Position numbers and translations under genes: made by a program. Source: Fibrobacter sp. (GTDB lineage: Bacteria > Fibrobacterota > Fibrobacteria > Fibrobacterales > Fibrobacteraceae). Taken from it: a stretch of 64,000 nucleotides of DNA. Numbering within the stretch: position 1 is the first letter of the stretch; each line of letters opens with the position of its first letter. The notes under the pieces are model-generated. The model made no database searches and was not told where the DNA came from. It saw nothing but the letters and a program-made list of their open reading frames with translations. Positions 24,672 through 34,900 of this stretch are shown one piece after another. Location: assembly GCA_017642335.1 (NCBI GenBank), contig JAGCPF010000035.1:310001-374000 (forward strand). Reading direction: 5' to 3'.

Positions 24672-25085
24672 TTATTCCACGATGGAACTGAATGCGATGG
24701 GGTGTGCATTACGTGCACGCCCCGTTTTTGTTGTGTCTATGGGCCCGATATAGTAAACGAGAGTCCTTCCGTGTGCAATAGGGCTGCATTGCAGCTGCGC
24801 AAAAGGAATTGCTGTGGTGAGCGAATCTGCTGCTTCGCCAGTGAAGTGGTAGATTCCGTCTTCGCAAAATCCTTCGTTTTCTGCAAGGGTCTTTTTTAAA
24901 CGGTTCTTGTTTACGTTATATTCAAAATAACTGTGATCCCTTTCTGCGGCTACTCGGTTCGCCTTGACTGCCTGCAGGTAGTATTCCATCGCGAAGGTCG
25001 AAAAAATCCCTGCGATGCATAGGGTCACAACGAGCTCGATGAGCGTGAATCCCCTTTTCGTGGCTTGCCCTGTAATATTTCTCAT
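24672..25085 (-). CDS. Prepilin-type pseudopilin (type II secretion/type IV pilus-like)
   Basis: A 137-residue pseudopilin, last gene of the minus-strand secretion operon. A short basic leader ends at the prepilin peptidase site KRG-FTLIELVVTLCIAG, with the conserved Glu at +5, followed by the hydrophobic helix and a helical MEYYLQAVKANR segment. The globular part ends in AFSSIVE. The ATG at 25085 overlaps the previous stop (ATGA) and follows GGGGAGG, so it is preferred over an in-frame start 7 codons upstream. Confidence 0.8.
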   Translation of the reverse strand: MRNITGQATKRGFTLIELVVTLCIAGIFSTFAMEYYLQAVKANRVAAERDHSYFEYNVNKNRLKKTLAENEGFCEDGIYHFTGEAADSLTTAIPFAQLQCSPIAHGRTLVYYIGPIDTTKTGRARNAHPIAFSSIVE

Positions 25086-25438
25086 GGGGCCTCCCCGAAA
25101 CGGCACAGGTGCACTGCGCGGGTCGTGTCTATGTTGTTCCTGATGGCGGTCGCCTTCGCGCAGAACTCTCCATCGTTTGCCGGTGCTGTGTTTCCCACGA
25201 TTTCACACCGGATTTCCCAATGGCTTCCTGTTGCATCGGTGTGTTCGATGATGGTGTCCTTCAACGTGGGCATGGTGAGCAGGGTAATCTTGGAAAGTTC
25301 TGTCCCGTAATCGTTTGTCCAGGGAGCACTCGCTGCCTTGTTAGGATGCATAAATCGGAACATGACTGTCCCGGTCGTTATGAGTATACCGAAACTAAGC
25401 AGAACCTCCATCAATGTGAATCCGCTACATCTTTTCAT
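25082..25438 (-). CDS. Prepilin-type pseudopilin
   Basis: A 118-residue pseudopilin with the leader MKRCSG-FTLMEVLLSFGIL, Glu at +5 and a typical hydrophobic helix. The C-terminal domain contains two or three cysteines (EIRCEIVG, AVHLCRFG). The ATG at 25438 follows AGGAGG and lies inside the end of the upstream gene; a TTG three codons earlier is too close to that site. It is part of the tightly overlapping operon running from 31.9 to 24.7 kb. Confidence 0.78.
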   Translation of the reverse strand: MKRCSGFTLMEVLLSFGILITTGTVMFRFMHPNKAASAPWTNDYGTELSKITLLTMPTLKDTIIEHTDATGSHWEIRCEIVGNTAPANDGEFCAKATAIRNNIDTTRAVHLCRFGEAP

Positions 25439-26720
25439 AGGTGGCAAAACCTCCTAGGTGTAGCATGTCGGGCAGGAAATAGCTTGCTGATGAATCGTTC
25501 TCTATTTTTGCGTTCCTGACAAAATTTTTCCAGTGGGTTCCACCTTCGATAAACCCAAAATTATAAGTCACGAGGGTCCCTTTCAAACGTCCTTGAATAT
25601 CTGTCGTTCCCATGCTTACGACAATACCTTTTAAGTTGCACTTTTCAGAAATGCGTACTGGAATTCCGCGTAACGATTCGTCCCAGTTATCACCGACAAA
25701 GAGTAAATGTACGTTTCCGGCTGAAAGTTTCTCTAAATTAAGGCTTCCCGAGTATTCGAAGGGTCCTCTTTTGCGCCCTTGTAGTGCGATGGTCAGTGGT
25801 GCGTCTTGTGAACGTTCCAGTTCTATGAATACGCTATCCATTGCGAAAAAGGTTCCTGAAAGTTCTGCATATTCTGTTGCCATGATTTTGTTCACCCGGA
25901 TGTCGGCCCCGTTGAATACGGCATTTCCGCGAATCGTGATTTTTTCTGCCCGGATAGAACATTTTTCGCAGTGAGCATCCCCTTGCACAATAACGTTTCG
26001 GCAACTCAGTGTTTGTGGGATTTCGTCCCTGGCATCAAATTCGCATAGATCTTTTTTGTAAAGGCTGTCAAACTGTTTTCGCGACTGTTCCGGGAAATAG
26101 CGGAGTGAATCGAATGACTTGAAATTTGTATCGGTAAGGAGCGTGTCGTAATAAGTTTCCCTATCCGCCATCATCATGTAATGCAAACTGTAACTGATGG
26201 AGCCTTCCGCTATAGCTATACCCCCCTTGATTCGAGTCCCTTGTGCTATGGCGAAAGTATATCGTCTGGAAAGTACGATAATGGCGGGCAAGGGCGGTTG
26301 CCGGAATCCTGTCCGAGCTATCCAGGGGGAGGCTTGACCGATTGACGTTTTTTGAGAACTGTCCCCGGGAACGATACTCAGTTTTGAATAAACTCCATCT
26401 TGAAAATGTGACAGGGTGAATGTTACTGAGCTGTCGGGCGATATATAGTGGAGACTGTCGGTTCGCCAGGGGGAGGACTCTGTTTCCATCTTGTTCAGTG
26501 CAAAGTCAATTCCACTTTCAATATTCAGTTCCGCTTGGATTTTTGTATAACGCCTGAAGGATTCGACCCGTTCGGATTTGACCATCGAGAAGATGACCAG
26601 GGCGATGTTCCCCATGACGGCAAGTATTACCAAGGCCAGCGGTAGGGTGAACCCTCCACTTTTTCCCGCCGGCGCGTCTGTGGCGCGGTTATGGCGAAAG
26701 ATCCAGTTTCCCGCCTTCAT
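25425..26720 (-). CDS. PilX/GspK-like protein with a bactofilin-like beta-solenoid region
   Basis: A 431-residue protein with a pilin-like N-terminus: SGGFTLPLALVILAVMGN, then a polar helix (ERVESFRRYTKIQAELN). The cleavage site lacks the usual Glu at +5, as in GspK/PilX proteins that cap pili. Residues of about 230-330 are short hydrophobic repeats (NVIVQGDAHC, KITIRGNAVF, ADIRVNKIMA, YAELSGTFF) typical of a polymer-forming beta-solenoid. It overlaps neighbours on both sides (32 bp upstream, 14 bp downstream). The role in a type II secretion or pilus machine is inferred from the context. Confidence 0.65.
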   Translation of the reverse strand: MKAGNWIFRHNRATDAPAGKSGGFTLPLALVILAVMGNIALVIFSMVKSERVESFRRYTKIQAELNIESGIDFALNKMETESSPWRTDSLHYISPDSSVTFTLSHFQDGVYSKLSIVPGDSSQKTSIGQASPWIARTGFRQPPLPAIIVLSRRYTFAIAQGTRIKGGIAIAEGSISYSLHYMMMADRETYYDTLLTDTNFKSFDSLRYFPEQSRKQFDSLYKKDLCEFDARDEIPQTLSCRNVIVQGDAHCEKCSIRAEKITIRGNAVFNGADIRVNKIMATEYAELSGTFFAMDSVFIELERSQDAPLTIALQGRKRGPFEYSGSLNLEKLSAGNVHLLFVGDNWDESLRGIPVRISEKCNLKGIVVSMGTTDIQGRLKGTLVTYNFGFIEGGTHWKNFVRNAKIENDSSASYFLPDMLHLGGFATYEKM

Positions 26721-27162
26721 ATGTTATGGTAACCTTGTCCGCTTCGATACTTTTCACTGTTACGCCCCAGATTTCCTGGCCAACGCTCACGACGGCCGAT
26801 TCCCCGTCGTGCTTGAGAATTGCGACTGGATTGTCTCCAGGTAGGATGGCGTCTAGGATAATCTTGGGCACGGGAACGACTGGCTTTTCTTCTTTTGTTG
26901 TATCGCGGGCAATCTCCCTCGAAACTTTGGGTGTTGCCTTTACTGCGAATGCCTCCGGTAACTCGAACGGGTTCCGTAGGCTATCTACAGCAAGAACTTG
27001 TGGTTTGATGCTTTCCAATAATCCCTGGAAGTCAAGTTCCTTTTCAACGGTGTCGGTGGCGGAATCTCCCTTGTCGGTTCCGGTTTGTCCCGTGAGTCTG
27101 GCGAGGAAAATTCCCCAAAAGAGAATAGTGACCGTCACGAGCAGAACGAGGAATTTATTCAT
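26689..27162 (-). CDS. PilP/GspC-like inner-membrane protein
   Basis: A 157-residue protein with one N-terminal membrane helix (LVLLVTVTILFWGIFLA), an acidic linker, then SLRNPFELPEAF and a compact beta domain (LDAILPGDNPVAIL, AVVSVGQEIWGVTVKSI). This is the homology-region fold of GspC/PilP, which contacts the secretin. It lies between the PilO-like and PilX-like genes, overlapping both. Confidence 0.75.
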   Translation of the reverse strand: MNKFLVLLVTVTILFWGIFLARLTGQTGTDKGDSATDTVEKELDFQGLLESIKPQVLAVDSLRNPFELPEAFAVKATPKVSREIARDTTKEEKPVVPVPKIILDAILPGDNPVAILKHDGESAVVSVGQEIWGVTVKSIEADKVTITYEGGKLDLSP

Positions 27163-27679
27163 GGGAGCCTCCCAGGACCGTCAGCCGGACAGATGCAGAG
27201 ACTTCGCCCGTTCCCGAACCTTGCATGTCGATATCTTTCACTGCAACGCAGTAGGAATCATTTTCCAGGGCTTCCAAAAATTTGAGCATGCCGGTGAATC
27301 CTGCAGTGGCTTTGAATGAGACTGGAAATTCCTTGCCGGTGTGAGTTACAACTGTTTCTTGTGTGGCTAGGTCAATGACGTTTACATCGTTTGCTTTGGC
27401 CTTCTCGAGAACGGTTTTCAGTATTTCAGATGCCGAAACGGATGTTCGTACGAGCGAATTTATCTTGTCCGAAACAGAACGATATTCGCGTAAAAGCGAA
27501 TCAGGCGATTCTGTATGAATTGAAGATGTTTCAAAGAGTTTTTTTTGCCTTTGCAGGGAATCGTAATGTGAAACCTCGCTTGCAACGCGGGGAACACAGA
27601 AACCTGCAATTATGGCGATGCTGATAACGATAATTGCAATGGTGAGCAGTGTGTATTTGTAGCGGTACAGTGCGTTCAT
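27155..27679 (-). CDS. PilO/GspM-like inner-membrane protein
   Basis: A 174-residue protein: a membrane helix (LLTIAIIVISIAIIAGF), a coiled-coil stretch (SHYDSLQRQKKLFE through SVSDKINSLV), and a ferredoxin-like C-terminal domain (SFKATAGFTGMLKFLEALEN, then VSASVRLTVLGG). This matches PilO/GspM. The start overlaps the previous gene by 4 bp. Confidence 0.75.
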   Translation of the reverse strand: MNALYRYKYTLLTIAIIVISIAIIAGFCVPRVASEVSHYDSLQRQKKLFETSSIHTESPDSLLREYRSVSDKINSLVRTSVSASEILKTVLEKAKANDVNVIDLATQETVVTHTGKEFPVSFKATAGFTGMLKFLEALENDSYCVAVKDIDMQGSGTGEVSASVRLTVLGGSHE

Positions 27680-28857
27680 GGGACCTCCGCTAGGATGTCG
27701 AATTTCACCGCTGGCTTTTTCTTGTAGGTTGTCTTCTCGGTTGTTCTCAAACGTACGTTCTTAAATTTTCCTGAGTTTTCTAGGGTCTGCAGGAATTTCG
27801 AAATGTTGTCTGAGTTTAGAGCGAGTCCTTGAACGGAGTGCCTTAGCCCGTCAATTCTCCAACTGGTAATCCACGAATCTGCAGGAAGTGCCTTGGAAAG
27901 AGCGAGTATCTGTGTGGCAATCTTGGAACGGTGCGTCAGGAATCCTCGGGTCTTTTCAACTTGTTTTTCCAGGTCTTGTACAACTTTTGAAAATTCTTTT
28001 TCGCTGTCGAGTTGTTTTTCGTAGGCAATACGTTCTTTTTCCGTACTGCTTTCGCCAAAATAGTTCACGATTTCAAAGGCGAATGTCCCGATAACGGAGA
28101 ATGCCGTTACAACGCAAGCTGCCTTAAGTACTTTGCGAAATAGAGATGCTTCGCGCAACCGACGGAATGCTCCTGCATCTGGGACAGTGCTGAAAGAGGG
28201 CATGGCCGTTGTACGGAAAGTCCATACGTCGTCCGCTATGATTCTTGCCGTTTCTTTTTCTTCGAAATCAACAATTTCTGGATTCGCGATGCCGTATTCT
28301 CCTTTGATGAAGTTTACGAGTGATTCGCGTACGCTATTTTCTTTTGCCATGCGGTAGTAAGCTTTCAGTTCGCTTCCTGCAAATGCCCAAAGGTCAAGTA
28401 CATTTTGCTGTTCCTGAATGAATATCGTACCGTCTGAATCTGGAACAGGTTTGCTCTGCGCTAGTTTACAGTATAGTGCCGGCGTATGCAAGAGAATGTT
28501 GAATCCTGCTGTTTTGACGGTGTCTGCGGCCTTTTCCACGGAACGTCTTGCGCTTGCAATGATGAAGTCTTCGGAAGGCGATTCCACGAAATCGAAATCC
28601 TCTTTCCTGTATCCGGGAAGGTCGAAGGAATCGCGGTCGTAGACCGTCTTGACCGGGGTGATGTCGTCTACCAGGAGCACGCCTTCCGCGATACCCCCGT
28701 TGAGGTTCTGGAACGATTTGCATTCCTCAAGTGAACCCTGAAATTGTTTTGCGATTGTCGCTTTTCCCTTTTTTTTCAGGACAAGCGAAATTGTCGCACT
28801 GCTTTCGCGGTATTCCAGGCACCACCAGAAGCGTCCGAATAGCATCGCCGGGGTCAT
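27676..28857 (-). CDS. PilM/PilN (GspL)-like assembly protein
   Basis: A 393-residue protein joining a cytoplasmic actin-like part (about 1-225, with EDFIIASARRSVEKAADTVK) to a membrane helix (about 245-265, ACVVTAFSVIGTFAFEIV) and a periplasmic coiled coil plus PilN-like domain (DSWITSWRIDGLRHSVQGLA). That arrangement corresponds to GspL, or to PilM and PilN fused. It overlaps the secretin gene by 4 bp. Confidence 0.7.
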   Translation of the reverse strand: MTPAMLFGRFWWCLEYRESSATISLVLKKKGKATIAKQFQGSLEECKSFQNLNGGIAEGVLLVDDITPVKTVYDRDSFDLPGYRKEDFDFVESPSEDFIIASARRSVEKAADTVKTAGFNILLHTPALYCKLAQSKPVPDSDGTIFIQEQQNVLDLWAFAGSELKAYYRMAKENSVRESLVNFIKGEYGIANPEIVDFEEKETARIIADDVWTFRTTAMPSFSTVPDAGAFRRLREASLFRKVLKAACVVTAFSVIGTFAFEIVNYFGESSTEKERIAYEKQLDSEKEFSKVVQDLEKQVEKTRGFLTHRSKIATQILALSKALPADSWITSWRIDGLRHSVQGLALNSDNISKFLQTLENSGKFKNVRLRTTEKTTYKKKPAVKFDILAEVP

Positions 28858-30812
28858 TTGCCGGGCTCCTTCTTCTTTCCGCCGGTTTCTTTTTTCTTCG
28901 CTTCCTTCTTCTTGACTACGCCTTCTTTTTGCAGCCGGTCGATTTCTTCGGCGGCGTCGACGCTGCCTTCCTTGCCGTAGTAGATGTGCGGTGTCACGAA
29001 TATGAGCAACTGGCTCTTGGAACGCACCCTTTCCACATTCTTGAACAGCCAGCCGATGATTGGAATGGAACCCAAGAAGGGAAATTGACGGTGGACATCG
29101 TTCTGGCTTTCCTTGACCATGCCGCCGAGCACGATCGTTTCGCCGTCAAGCAGGCGTACGGAAGATTTCACGTACCTTTTGTTCAACGTGGGGGGAACTT
29201 CTGAACTGAAGGAACCTTCGGGCTCCGAGAAGTCCGGGACGATTTCGCAGGTGATTTCGCCTTCGCCTGTCACGTAGGGGGTCACGGTGATGTTCGAGTT
29301 CGCTTCGATTTTTTCAAAGCGCTGCGTTGTCTTGGCTGTCACGGCATCGCCCTGGTTGTAATCCACCTCGGAACTCAGCATGTAATATTGCGTCTGGCCT
29401 ATGGTGAGTACGGCTGTTTCTCCGTTGAGTGTGGCGATTTGCGAGCGGGCCTTCACGTCGAGGATTTTTTCCTGTTCCATTGCCTGAATTTTGAGGACAA
29501 AGTCCTTTGGTATGCGCACCACGTCTCCAAGGCCGATTCCGTTGAAAAATTTTTGCGTCTGGCTGCGGTTGAATGTCTGGTCTACGTTCGGGTACAGCAT
29601 CTCGGTGCCCTGCACCTTGGCCGGGTTGCCGAACAGCATGTTCATGCCGTGGCTATGGCCCTTCTCGATGTCCATGTCTACTACGAGAACTTCTATCAAG
29701 ATTTGGGCCACGGGCAAGTCCATCTTGTCGACGTATTGCGATATCGCGTCCAGTACGTCGTAACGGCCTACTGCCATCAGTGCGTTTTGCGACTTGACGA
29801 CCTGAATCTGCGTGCTCTTTGTGAGTGTCGAAGGCAGGAGGCCTATCACGTCTTCGGCCTTGAGGTGCTTCAGTTTTATCAGGAGAGAGTTGTCGGCCGT
29901 CTGCATCTCGTGCGGGCCGATGAAATAGACCCCGTCGCGGATCCAGAACGTGTACGATGTTCCGCGGAACAGGTATTTTAGTGCGCTTTCGACAGTAATC
30001 CGCTCGACATGGGCCGATGCGTTCCCGTCAAGCTTGCCGTAGACCATCGCGTTAATTTTGGTTTGCGCGAGGATTTCGCTCACGAGGTCCGAAAGGGGGG
30101 CGTCGACGGCGTCGATGTTCAGGAGGGAATCGACGTATTTTACGCGGAACTTGCCGGAGGCGGCATCGCCGCGGTTGCCCATGCTCCAGCCGGCCCTCGC
30201 CATGACGTAGGAACCGTCTTCTTCGGTGGCTTCGAGGTCCACGGAACGGGCGATGTATTCCATGGCCTTGCCAAACTCCATGTCCTTGAGGTACAATGTC
30301 ACGGGACGGTCGGGATTCTGGTCGACAAAGACGTTCTTGCCTGTAATTTCCATGATTTTTCGGGCCAGAACATTGAGTGGTGCGTCTTCAACGTCAATCG
30401 TGAGTTTGCTTTTGTCCCACTGTACGCTGAATTTCTTCTCGGGAGGCTTAGGTTTTTCGGGCTCGGGAGGAATGGGCTTGAAAACGTGGATGACCCCGTT
30501 CTCAATTTTGTATTCGTAGCCGTTGCCGACAAGAATCACCTTGAGGGCGTCCTTCAGCGGCTGGTTGTTGAAATTCACCGTAACCGGGCCCGAGACATCC
30601 TTTTCGAGGAAGAGGTTTAGCCCGTATTGTACGGCCATGCCTTGCAACAGGTCGCGAATTTCGGTGTTCTTGACGTTCAGTTTTGTCACGACAAGCGAAT
30701 CGGCAATCGGTAGGTCGGGAAGCTGTTGCTTTGATTGCCCAGGAAGGGCGAAAACCGCCGAGAAACAGATTGTTGCGTATAACGTTATTTTTTGGATGAT
30801 GTTCATTTTCAA
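28854..30812 (-). CDS. Secretin (GspD/PilQ-like)
   Basis: A 652-residue outer-membrane secretin. A signal peptide (ICFSAVFA) is followed by N-type domains: LNVKNTEIRDLLQGMAVQYG, then TVNFNNQPLKDALKVIL, repeated in variant form at about 120-300. The secretin core has SNITVTPYV, LLDGETIVLGGMVKE and FPFLGSIPIIGWLFK, then LLIFVTPHIYY. The protein ends in a lysine-rich tail (KKKEAKKKETGGKKKEPGK). It lies 4 bp inside the end of the gspE-like gene. Confidence 0.88.
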   Translation of the reverse strand: MKMNIIQKITLYATICFSAVFALPGQSKQQLPDLPIADSLVVTKLNVKNTEIRDLLQGMAVQYGLNLFLEKDVSGPVTVNFNNQPLKDALKVILVGNGYEYKIENGVIHVFKPIPPEPEKPKPPEKKFSVQWDKSKLTIDVEDAPLNVLARKIMEITGKNVFVDQNPDRPVTLYLKDMEFGKAMEYIARSVDLEATEEDGSYVMARAGWSMGNRGDAASGKFRVKYVDSLLNIDAVDAPLSDLVSEILAQTKINAMVYGKLDGNASAHVERITVESALKYLFRGTSYTFWIRDGVYFIGPHEMQTADNSLLIKLKHLKAEDVIGLLPSTLTKSTQIQVVKSQNALMAVGRYDVLDAISQYVDKMDLPVAQILIEVLVVDMDIEKGHSHGMNMLFGNPAKVQGTEMLYPNVDQTFNRSQTQKFFNGIGLGDVVRIPKDFVLKIQAMEQEKILDVKARSQIATLNGETAVLTIGQTQYYMLSSEVDYNQGDAVTAKTTQRFEKIEANSNITVTPYVTGEGEITCEIVPDFSEPEGSFSSEVPPTLNKRYVKSSVRLLDGETIVLGGMVKESQNDVHRQFPFLGSIPIIGWLFKNVERVRSKSQLLIFVTPHIYYGKEGSVDAAEEIDRLQKEGVVKKKEAKKKETGGKKKEPGK

Positions 30813-31924
30813 GACATGGCCTCCGAGGCGACTTCCGCCTCCGTGGTGAGCCCGGCGATGACTTTTTCGTGGCCGTCCATGGCAAGTGTCTTCATACCGG
30901 ATTCTATTGCCTTTTTCCTGATTTCGGCGACAGGGGCGCGGGAATGGACCATCTCACGTAGGTCTTCGTCGAGGCGTAAAATTTCGTAGATGCCAAGGCG
31001 ACCGCGGAATCCGCTGCCACCGCAATGGATGCAGCTTTCGCCTGTCCCGTGGCACTTGGGGCAGGTCCTGCGCACAAGTCTTTGGGCGACAATGCAGTTT
31101 ACCGCAGATGCCACCAAGAAAGGTTCCACGCCCATGTCCGTGAGGCGCACGATAGCCGAGGAGGAATCGTTCGTGTGCAGTGTGGAGAACACGAGGTGCC
31201 CCGTCAGCGCGGCCCTGATGGCGAGTTCTGCCGTTTCGCTGTCGCGGATTTCTCCCACCATGATGACGTCGGGGTCTTGGCGCAAGAGCGTTCGCAGTGC
31301 CGAGGCGAAAGTGAGGTCGATTTTTGGGTTCACCGCAGTTTGCGTGATGCCCTCCAGTTTGTATTCGATGGGCTCTTCGATAGTCGAGATGTTCAGTTCT
31401 GGGCTGCGAATCATTTGGAGCAGCGTGTAGAGCGTGGTTGTCTTGCCCGAGCCCGTGGGGCCCGTGATAAGAAACATCCCGTAGGGCTTGTGGATTTCTT
31501 CATCGATTGTCGCGATGTCTCCCTGCGACATGCCCAGGGAATCAAGTTTGTGGATAATCTGTCCCTTGTCGAGCAGGCGAAGAACCATCTTTTGCCCGTA
31601 ATCTGTGGGGAGTGCCGACACGCGGATGTCCACCGCCTTGCTCCCGTCGTCGAAACGGATGCGGCCGTCTTGCGGACGGCGCTTTTCTGCGATGTCCATG
31701 CTCGCCATGATCTTGAGGCGTGATGTAATTTCGGCCGCTTGGCGTACGTGCAGTTTGCGCGCAAGATGCAATACGCCGTCTTTGCGGAACCTGATGTTGT
31801 AGACCCTCGATATCCTTGATGGCATATTCCGGGGAATTTTTAGATATTGATGGCAATGGAGAACTTCTTTCGGATCCAGGAAGTGATATGTATAGGGAGA
31901 AAATCTCCCGTAAATATCTTTCAT
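30809..31924 (-). CDS. GspE/PilB-type secretion ATPase lacking its normal N-terminal region
   Basis: From about residue 40 this is a clear type II secretion/type IV pilus ATPase: FRKDGVLH, MDIAEKRRPQDGRI, Walker A GPTGSGKT (155-162), the Asp and His boxes through GEIRDSETAELAIRAAL, and a zinc motif with Cys288, 291, 298 and 301. Homologues are about 550 residues and begin with an N1E domain; here only some 40 unrelated residues precede, encoded antisense to the 5' end of the giant gene on the other strand. The coding sequence seems to have been cut near 31800-31830. Either the operon is broken or the contig is joined wrongly. The visible start has little support. Confidence 0.8.
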   Translation of the reverse strand: MKDIYGRFSPYTYHFLDPKEVLHCHQYLKIPRNMPSRISRVYNIRFRKDGVLHLARKLHVRQAAEITSRLKIMASMDIAEKRRPQDGRIRFDDGSKAVDIRVSALPTDYGQKMVLRLLDKGQIIHKLDSLGMSQGDIATIDEEIHKPYGMFLITGPTGSGKTTTLYTLLQMIRSPELNISTIEEPIEYKLEGITQTAVNPKIDLTFASALRTLLRQDPDVIMVGEIRDSETAELAIRAALTGHLVFSTLHTNDSSSAIVRLTDMGVEPFLVASAVNCIVAQRLVRRTCPKCHGTGESCIHCGGSGFRGRLGIYEILRLDEDLREMVHSRAPVAEIRKKAIESGMKTLAMDGHEKVIAGLTTEAEVASEAMS

Positions 31925-34900
31925 CTGTTAGAATTTTTGGTCCGACTGAAGATGTTGCTGACAGTAATTATCTTGGAAAGGTGACTTTGTGCTATTCGCC
32001 ACTAAAAAATGATGACGGACACATAAAAAGGCTCTTGTCTTCTATTCGTTATTATGATAACAGTAGAGAAATAGATTTTGAAGAATATACATACTATACA
32101 AGGCAAAAACCAGATATAAACGGACTTACAATATGCCCTTTCAAGGATGAAAATAATCCTTCGGCTTATCCATTAGGTTTTCTTTGTAGAGTTAAAGGTA
32201 AAAATTGTGGCATTGTAGAATATACTTATAAGTATGAACCGCTAGGAAACGCTCATGTGGAAACGTTGCCACTTGATTTCGTATATGGTGTTGGCAGACT
32301 TGAAAATGGAATGTCGTATCTTGTAGGAAAAAAGGATGATGAATTAAAACTTTATACTAAAATATTGGGACATTGGGTGGAATCAGAATTACCGACGGAA
32401 AATGGAAAAAAGATTCCTGCTGCAGATCGCGTTGATTTTGGCGATGCCGGTTGGTTTTTGGCTGTGACGAATGATGATTATGCTCGCATCTTTCAGTGGA
32501 ATGGCAAAGAATGGCAAAGAATTTCTTCAAAGAGTGTGGAAGATCATAGAGAGACGGATGGTCTTCTTGATATTCGTCGATATAGAAAACATGAGGTCAT
32601 CGCTGGCCCGGATTATGTCTTACATTATGGTGTCGTGAAGGAAAAATTCACGGTTGAATTTCTTTGGACGAAGTGGGGGCAACTTCCGGATGAAAGTGAA
32701 TCAGATAGTTTTGGATCGGATGATATTGAAAATGGAAGTGAAATAATCTTTCCCCAGAAGAATCATATCCTTGTATTGTATAGAACGAATACTTGTGTTG
32801 ATTGTTTGGTTTATAAGGTGTATTCCTTTAGAGATGGAATCTGGAAGCAAAATAAGCGTGAAGGCACAATGGATGACGATAATGATTTTCGACTGAATGG
32901 TTCATATTTTGCAAATGCTGGTGAAGCCGACCATTTCTATGATGATTCTCGATTCCGAGTATGGAATTGGTATGGTGTTAATTGGAAGAGAATGTTGCGT
33001 AATGAATTCCCTAATAATGACCCTGCTGATATACAATCTTATGGTCGCGACTATGTTGCCGTTCGATATAATGATTATAAGAATCTAAGAATTTATTCTC
33101 TTGGCGAATGGGGATGGGAAACTGTATATAATGAAGAAAAAATGGGCACTTGGGGCGGTATAGGAACGGATAATTTTTTTGTGGTGACTCAAAAAGTGGG
33201 GGGGTCCTATAGGCCAATGAAACTTTATTATAGGCCGAATAATGGTAATGCAGGTTGGCTTATAAAAAGTTTTGATGATTTGATGGGAAAGGTGCCTCCG
33301 GATAAGCTGAGTGATTTAGAGCGTATGGGAGAGAAAAAGGTTGTTGTTGGGGCTGACTGGTTTGTAGAGTGGAATACGACGCAATATGCTTGGACATGGA
33401 ATGGCAAAGATTGGATAAAAGAAGATCTCAGTTCTTCGGATTACATATATAAAGGTGAAAAAAGTCCAAATACGGCGTCTGTATTGGAGAAGGATATATA
33501 TTCTCTTGGTGGGAATATGTTAGCCGTCTCTAAAGTCTTGAAGGCTAATGGTAGTAATAAGCGGTATGGCGGTGAAACAAAAATTATATATAACAGAAAT
33601 AACTCGTTTACAAAAGAAATAGGAGCATATCTTTTACATAAAAAGCGTGTGCTAGAGCCAGTTGTGGATAAAGAGATTGAATATATCTATACGTTCTTGC
33701 CCAATAGGGATGGAGTATTTGCTTTTGATGATGCCTCTAATTCGCCGGTTATGGATGTTATGAAAGTTGAACCTCCTGATGGTAAGAGTGTTGTGGAAAG
33801 ACATTTGTGTGATTCCGATAAGGGCGCGGATAGTCCTGTTATTGGTTCTACTTGTTATGAGATTCAATGGACGGGAGATCCGTCAAATGTAATTTCGCAG
33901 AATAAAAAATTTTATGAAAGAATAAGAGTTTATGATTGGCCTTATCCTGTATATTTAGATCAGAATGTTGCGGAAGTTTCTATCGGCAGGGGCTTGAAAA
34001 CTGTTGTTAAAAATGAATATTCTAAAAATAACGGCAAATTGATTCGGAGAACTAAAAAAACGGGAACGAATATTACAGAAGAAAAATTTTTGTATGCCGT
34101 TGATTTTATGGATCTAACTGCAAATGAAGACGCGTTTGTTACAAAATTGAAAATGCAAAATAGATTGAATATTCTTGCAGGTTCTTATTCTTGCATTCGT
34201 GAATGTTCAAATGGGACGCTTTTTGCTGCTAATGCCAATGGATTTGAGGAAGTTGATGGCTTGTTAACTGCAGTATCGTCATGGAAATATCTTCCTGACA
34301 GGAGTTTTTCAGAATCCTTTGTAAAAAGGGAAATAAAAGAGATATCCTTGAATCCCTCGAGTCATCGTCATTGGGAACGTCAATCCTACAGTTCAAATAT
34401 TTCTAACGGGCATATTGTTGAGTCTGTGGAGGGACCGAGAAATATCCGAGTGTCTAATTTCTATGAGAATTCTAGGAATGGAAAGTTGCTTGGAAATGCT
34501 GCAAATTGTGGTTATGATGAAGGCCTTATGCTCTCGGGGCAATTTTGTAATGTTGAAAATTGGGAAGGGTGCGAAATAGATTCTCTTCTGGGTGGTTCAG
34601 CAAAGGACTATGTTGATCTCCCATCCTTTAGTATCGATTATTCGAAGTATGGGCACTTTTCGAAATATTTTCTAAAGCTCACAAAAAATAAATCTTTGGT
34701 TGGCACGATTTCACATGCACGGAACGAAGAATATACGTTCTCGGCTTGGATGCAGTATGGTTCTGTAATTGGAGAAACTCTGTCTTTGAATATTAATGGG
34801 AAAGCTCAACCAGAGATAACTTGGGAAGTTAGACCGAGTGGTTTGCCAAGTGATAGTATCGGAAAATGGACAAAGATAGAATGGACTGGGACTTTTAGTG

